DNA of 12,675 nt from the NCBI GenBank assembly GCA_000310025.1, contig FN649024.1:1-12675 (forward strand), written 5' to 3'. Made by a program: the position numbers and the translations under genes. Source of the stretch: Ectocarpus siliculosus (Eukaryota; Sar; Phaeophyceae; Ectocarpales; Ectocarpaceae). The notes beneath the pieces are model-generated. The model saw nothing but the letters and a program-made list of their open reading frames with translations, was not told the origin of the DNA and made no database searches. Of the stretch, positions 9,482 to 12,675 are shown piece after piece; the first letter of the stretch is position 1; each line of letters starts with the position of its first letter.

Positions 9482-12085
9482 ATCTACGAGCAACAATATT
9501 CGACGAGCACGCCCGTCGTTTCTCTCGCCTTGCCACTGAACCGCGACCCCTCCTCGACGAAGAGGACCTGAAGCATCATCACTCCCAACGAGAAGGTGTC
9601 GAGGGAGGGCTGCAGCATCGCCCTCTGAGGAATCTCTCGGCGCAAGAACACCGCAACGGCCTCCGGTGCGGCGTACTGCTTGGAGAGCCCACAGATGGGC
9701 TCTCCGCTCGAGCCTGAGCAAACACACGGAAAAACATCGTGTCAACTGTTTAACCTCCGCCGTTTTGGTGGTGGTGGTGGTGGTGATGACAGCAGTACAA
9801 TGTCAACAATGTCACAACATCATTACAAAGTACGCCTACATACGAAGTTGAAACGTCACGAATACCTCTGAACCAAGTCTCAGCCCGTACAGTGGTTGCG
9901 AAAACAGTCTAACCTATTTAGAAACTGTCCAAATACTTGCCGCTCAACCCGAAGTCGGCGAGCTTGATGACCAACCCCTTCGTCAAGAGGCAGTTTTCCG
10001 GCTTGACGTCACCGTGCGTCAGGCCCAGCTCAGAGTGGAGGTAGTCCAACCCGCGAGCCGCCCCTGCCATCATCCTGATAGATAGCGTGAGAGATAAACC
10101 TGAGCGTTCAGCATTCTCGAATCAAGAGTGGAGACATTGTTTGGTGCTACTGTGAGGAAGTAGGGCAATACTAGGATCGAGCAGGAGCCTTGAGCTGAAC
10201 TGCTGGAGCTGGTGAATGCAAGTCGGAGTACATAGCCTACAGCATCTAGCAGACTGCACATGTTTGTGCCGACTCTCGCTGTCTCGTCGTCGAAAGCACG
10301 TTCGAGAGGAGCTTCTTGAAACACCACCGAGAGTGATATTCGTAGAAGAGGCAACAGGCATTGTATTTCTTCCTGTGTCGTCTAGAAAAAGCTCATTCCA
10401 GCCTTACTATTAATAGGAGATTGACATGTGTTTTCCCGACACCGACAAATAAGCGTCGTGATTGCGCTGGCCTGACCCGCAGGTTGCCCCCAGCTTGGCT
10501 CACATCATCCTGTCGGCGAATGACATCATCTCGAGCACCGCCTTGTCCTCGAGCAGGTGCTGGACGTCGCAGAACGCGGCCGGCATAACCATGCACAGGT
10601 TCTCCATGCTCGTGGACATGATGTCGATGACGTTCACGTGGCATCGCGGAGGGATCCTGCCAAAGGAGGTTCGGGAGGCGTACCGCCGTGGGCACGGTAA
10701 TAGCACCGCAGGAAGATTCAAACAAAGGGTCGGCCCGACTCAACGCGATGCATGAACGTAGACTGTTTTCCAGCGTTCGCCTAGATGCGGCGTTAGGTGT
10801 GGGTGAGGTGTTTGTCAGGTCACCAATTGAATCTTCGATAGCTTGCTTATAGGTTTTCTCGAACGACTTCACGTAGCCGAATACATGGTGCTTACAGTGA
10901 ACAGGGTAGACCTTGGGGGGGGGGATTTGAAAGGAAGGTATACTCGTTGCCAACGGTTAGCCCGAACGGAACTCGCGACTCACATCTTCACCACTCGAAT
11001 CTCCCTCTCCATCGCCATCTCCATGGCACGACCGCCGTCCTGGATTCAAATCAAGTCAGGGGAGTGGATGGAATGGTGTCGGGCCGTGCGATCTTGGAAA
11101 CAAATGCGAACTTTGACGGACATTTCTCAGCCGACGTTGTCGATCGAACACCGAAAACACCGAAAACTAAGGGGCAAACGTACGGACGGTCCTTATAGAT
11201 GGTTCCCTGCACAACAAACGAAATTTTAACCAAGCACATGGTTACAATGCAAATATGAGCAACTGTACACGAGGCACCACACCAACTGTAACATACCATG
11301 GGGACAATCTTCACCACGAGCCCCGCGTCTCCCGTGTACTCGTCCACACGGGTCTGGTGCTCGGCGTCGAGCATCTCGAGCCTGGTCACCACGGCACACC
11401 CTCCCTGCCCCAGCCGTCGCCCAAAGGTGGACATTCGTCCGCCCGCACTGGCAAGCTCGGTGATGAACCCGAACCGCCTGTCGTCCCCACCGTACATCAC
11501 CAACCCCCCTTCGCTGACAGGCTCTTGGTCGCTGTCGCTGTGAGGGCTCGACAGGTTGTTGCCGTCGCCTCGAAGACCGGTGTAGTGGCCCATTCCGGAG
11601 GGAGGGGCGGCGAGTGCGGCGGTCTGACCGGAGGCAACGGCGGCGGCCGAGGGCTTCGTGGCGGGGGCGATGCTGAAGTCGTCCACGTGCTGCGGCGGGG
11701 GTGGTCGTGGTGATCCAACGCCCGGCGGCGGTGGCACCGGCGTCGGCATCGGTGAGGGCGTGGAGACGTGGAGCGGAGGGACACCTCCATCTACGACCAT
11801 CGCCGGTAGCTCGGCCTTCGGCGGCTGACGAGGCCCCACGCCGGTGGCCGCGTGCGCGAAATCCGTCGCGCTTCCACGAAGGGCCACCTTCGGCCTGAAT
11901 CCCTTCTCTCCTTCCTTAGTGGCGGCCGCCGGCGTGAAGGCCGGAGCGCATGCTCGGAGGGGTGTCCTCGGCGTGAAGGCAGGAGCGCATGCTCGAAGAG
12001 GTGTCCGCGGCGTGAAGACGGGAGCGGATGGTCGCCGGGGTGTCCGAGGTTTCGCTTGATCCACGTCGTCGACTTGGGTGTCCAT
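6835..12085 (-). CDS. Multi-exon Ser/Thr-type protein kinase, non-RD (HGD)
   Basis: Seven exons join in phase: 12085-11297, 11039-10984, 10656-10504, 10074-9937, 9706-9568, 9276-9124 and 7221-6835. They give 604 residues if translation starts at the Met at 12085. Most introns begin GTATGT, GTGAGT or similar and all end AG. Residues 1-215 are low-complexity, with APAFTPRTPLRAC repeats and PTPVPPPPGVGSPRPPPP. The kinase domain runs from about 220: Gly-loop LGQGGCAVV (225-233), VVK lysine (259), alpha-C EREI (274-277), hinge region MVMP (304-307), catalytic loop HGDVKPEN (353-360), DFG (373-375), YAAPE (390-394), DTFSLG (415-420) and NPLRRPS (488-494). All residues needed for catalysis are present. 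Gly replaces the Arg of HRD, making it a non-RD kinase, and Lys two residues after the Asp points to Ser/Thr specificity. The family substrate is unknown. The exon 5 acceptor (CGAG) and donor (GTCCTC) are weak. The last 45 or so residues, beyond the part shared with copies A and B, are less certain. An upstream exon is likely at 12468-12675. Confidence 0.85.
7612..7688. repeat. Imperfect two-copy tandem repeat of about 40 bp
   Basis: AATCATGGGATGTCCACACG...GTCGTTTCCAC (7612-7650) is followed by AATCATGGGATTCCACCAGA...GTCGTTTCCGCAC (7652-7688). The units share both ends and differ in the middle by substitutions and about three missing bases. The repeat lies inside the long last intron of the kinase gene, and no function is evident. 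Confidence 0.75.
8266..8597 (+). mobile_element. tRNA-derived SINE with A-rich tail
   Basis: The head contains an RNA polymerase III A box TGGTCTAGTTGG (8278-8289) and a B box GTTCGAATCC (8323-8332), spaced as in a tRNA gene. The sequence does not fold as a working tRNA: with the T-loop placed at TTCGAAT, acceptor bases 8271-8277 and 8336-8342 pair at only a few positions, and the D and T stems are poor. A second A-box-like sequence TGGTCTAGTGG lies at 8385-8395. The body ends in an AAAAC-type tail (about 8562-8597), as expected of a SINE copied by a LINE reverse transcriptase. I could not find convincing target-site duplications, so the ends are approximate. It sits in antisense orientation in the kinase gene's 1.9-kb intron. 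Confidence 0.65.
9439..9480. repeat. (CAA)14 microsatellite
   Basis: Fourteen perfect CAA units fill this stretch (TTG on the minus strand). It falls in the intron between the APE-containing exon and the following C-lobe exon of the kinase gene, so length change should not alter the protein. In the plus strand it creates a spurious run of Asn codons. Confidence 0.98.
9767..9784. repeat. (GGT)6 microsatellite
   Basis: Six perfect GGT units lie within the 230-base kinase intron between the DFG exon and the APE exon. Confidence 0.95.
10068..10512 (-). repeat. Intron flanked by identical 10-base direct repeats
   Basis: On the minus strand CAGGATGATG occurs at 10512-10503, where the kinase exon ends (CAGGATGAT|GTGAGC). 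It occurs again at 10077-10068 across the acceptor (ATCAG|GATGATGGCAGG). The 429-base intron 10503-10075 is therefore bracketed by a short direct repeat. Splicing at these sites gives four Met in a row (residues 332-335), whereas one repeat copy alone would leave RMMAGAARG, closer to a usual kinase alpha-E helix. This resembles a target-site duplication left by intron gain, but a chance 10-mer match is possible. Confidence 0.6.
11931..12047 (-). repeat. Three in-frame 39-bp tandem repeats in kinase N-terminus
   Basis: Units starting at 11931, 11970 and 12009 on the plus strand (GGCGTGAAGG...GGGGTGTCC) repeat with a 39-base period. The first two are nearly identical and the third, at the N-terminal side, is more diverged. 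On the coding strand they encode 13-residue units of the type APAFTPRTPLRAC. Because 39 is divisible by three, copy-number change keeps the frame. The TP and RTP content offers possible phosphorylation sites, which is inference. Confidence 0.9.
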
Positions 12086-12467
12086 CTGGTCGTCGTCAAA
12101 AGGAGGTAGTGTCGGGGAGTCGGTTGGTTGATTGATCGCGTTGCGCAGCGAGAAAAGAAGTACCAGGTACAATTTTTTCCCTCATGACTAGTTTGTTCCA
12201 GGGGGCAACACGCAGAGTGGTAGGCGCCTCTCGTTGTGTGTTGCGGAACCGAATAACCGTCGAGTACACTTTAAAATTGTCAGCAAGGGGACAGAGGGTG
12301 AGGGATCCAGGCGAATATTTCGGCCACATGACGTTCAAAATGAAGTCATCACGCCCAAAACAGTGTGTTGCGGCAGCGACCGGTGTTCATCCACACACCA
12401 TGACTGGGCACGAGTGGCGACCATTGGACAAACGCAAGAGTGCTTCGGTGGCGTATGACCAACAAAC

Positions 12468-12675
12468 CTCCTGTTCCGCCGGAAGCTCGACCACCTCGGC
12501 CGTCGCAAACGCCCGGCGAGGCAGCTGCGCGGATACCTCGCCGCGCGCGCCTTGGGCACCGTCTTCGTCCGTTGTCCCTTCGATGTCGTCGTCGCACGTG
12601 TTGCTCTCCGTGCTTCCGTCAGGGGGGAAGTAGCCGCCCCAGGCCTCGCCGTCGTCGGTCCAAGGGGATGGAGGA
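12468..12675 (-). CDS. Probable upstream exon of the kinase gene, cut by window edge
   Basis: On the minus strand a frame is open from the window edge (first full codon at 12674) for 69 codons, beginning PPSPWTDDGEAWGGYFPP and ending VVELPAEQE. It is acidic and low in complexity, like the N-terminal part of the kinase. A donor GAG|GTTTGT at 12468/12467 closes it in phase 0. The next exon can open in phase 0 after CTCCTTTTGACGACGACCAG at 12086, so the two could be joined by a 382-base intron. I see no kinase motif in it. It might instead be the end of a separate gene, or the kinase might start at 12085 with this part non-coding. Confidence 0.55.

Noticed and set aside
9404-9745. Minus-strand 113-codon frame and its neighbours with poly-Val, poly-Cys or poly-Asn runs
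   Set aside because: They translate the (CAA)n microsatellite. The real kinase exon 9568-9706 uses a different frame with the YAAPE and DTFSLG motifs.
10393-10953. Minus-strand 186-codon frame as a separate protein
   Set aside because: It overlaps the kinase exon 10504-10656 in the wrong frame and crosses a predicted intron; the frame of MSTSMENLCMVMP fits the kinase.
4660-12085. A GCN2-like system linking kinase and synthetase-derived domain
   Set aside because: GCN2 carries a HisRS-like, not an IleRS, domain. The IleRS piece is on the opposite strand, broken and separate from the kinase gene.

Overview
The window looks like nuclear DNA of an intron-rich, moderately GC-rich eukaryote. Its features are GT..AG introns of roughly 230-430 bp plus one of about 1.9 kb, GC-rich third codon positions in the exons, (CAA)n and (GGT)n microsatellites and a tRNA-derived SINE. 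No bacterial-style operon, Shine-Dalgarno site or CRISPR array is visible. The style fits a stramenopile such as a brown alga (Ectocarpus-like), but that assignment is inference.

Right half (6.8-12.7 kb), minus strand: one multi-exon protein kinase gene, traced exon by exon. Seven exons between 12085 and 6835 join in consistent phase into a 604-residue protein. It has a low-complexity, Pro-rich N-terminal half with in-frame 39-bp repeats, followed by a complete kinase domain: Gly-loop, VVK lysine, HGDVKPEN catalytic loop, DFG, APE and the C-lobe RRPS arginine. An open frame at the right edge (12468-12675) is probably an upstream exon. The longest intron (7222-9123) carries a SINE with an A-rich tail. 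One intron (10075-10503) is flanked by the same 10-mer on both sides.

Centre (3.4-5.6 kb): a cluster of broken gene pieces. Two degenerate copies of the kinase's last exon lie head to head as an imperfect inverted repeat (3419-3994). About 0.7 kb to the right, on the plus strand, is the relic of a cytoplasmic isoleucyl-tRNA synthetase C-terminus. It still shows an intron donor, but has a stop, three apparent frameshifts and no acceptor, so it probably arose by DNA duplication rather than retroposition.

Left part (1-3.4 kb) and the 5.55-6.83 kb gap: no gene that I can support. A 97-bp tandem duplication, an 11-bp perfect hairpin and scattered copies of a short motif are the only clear structures. 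I do not see a new multi-gene system. The most informative story is local duplication and decay of kinase and synthetase exons beside an apparently intact kinase gene.
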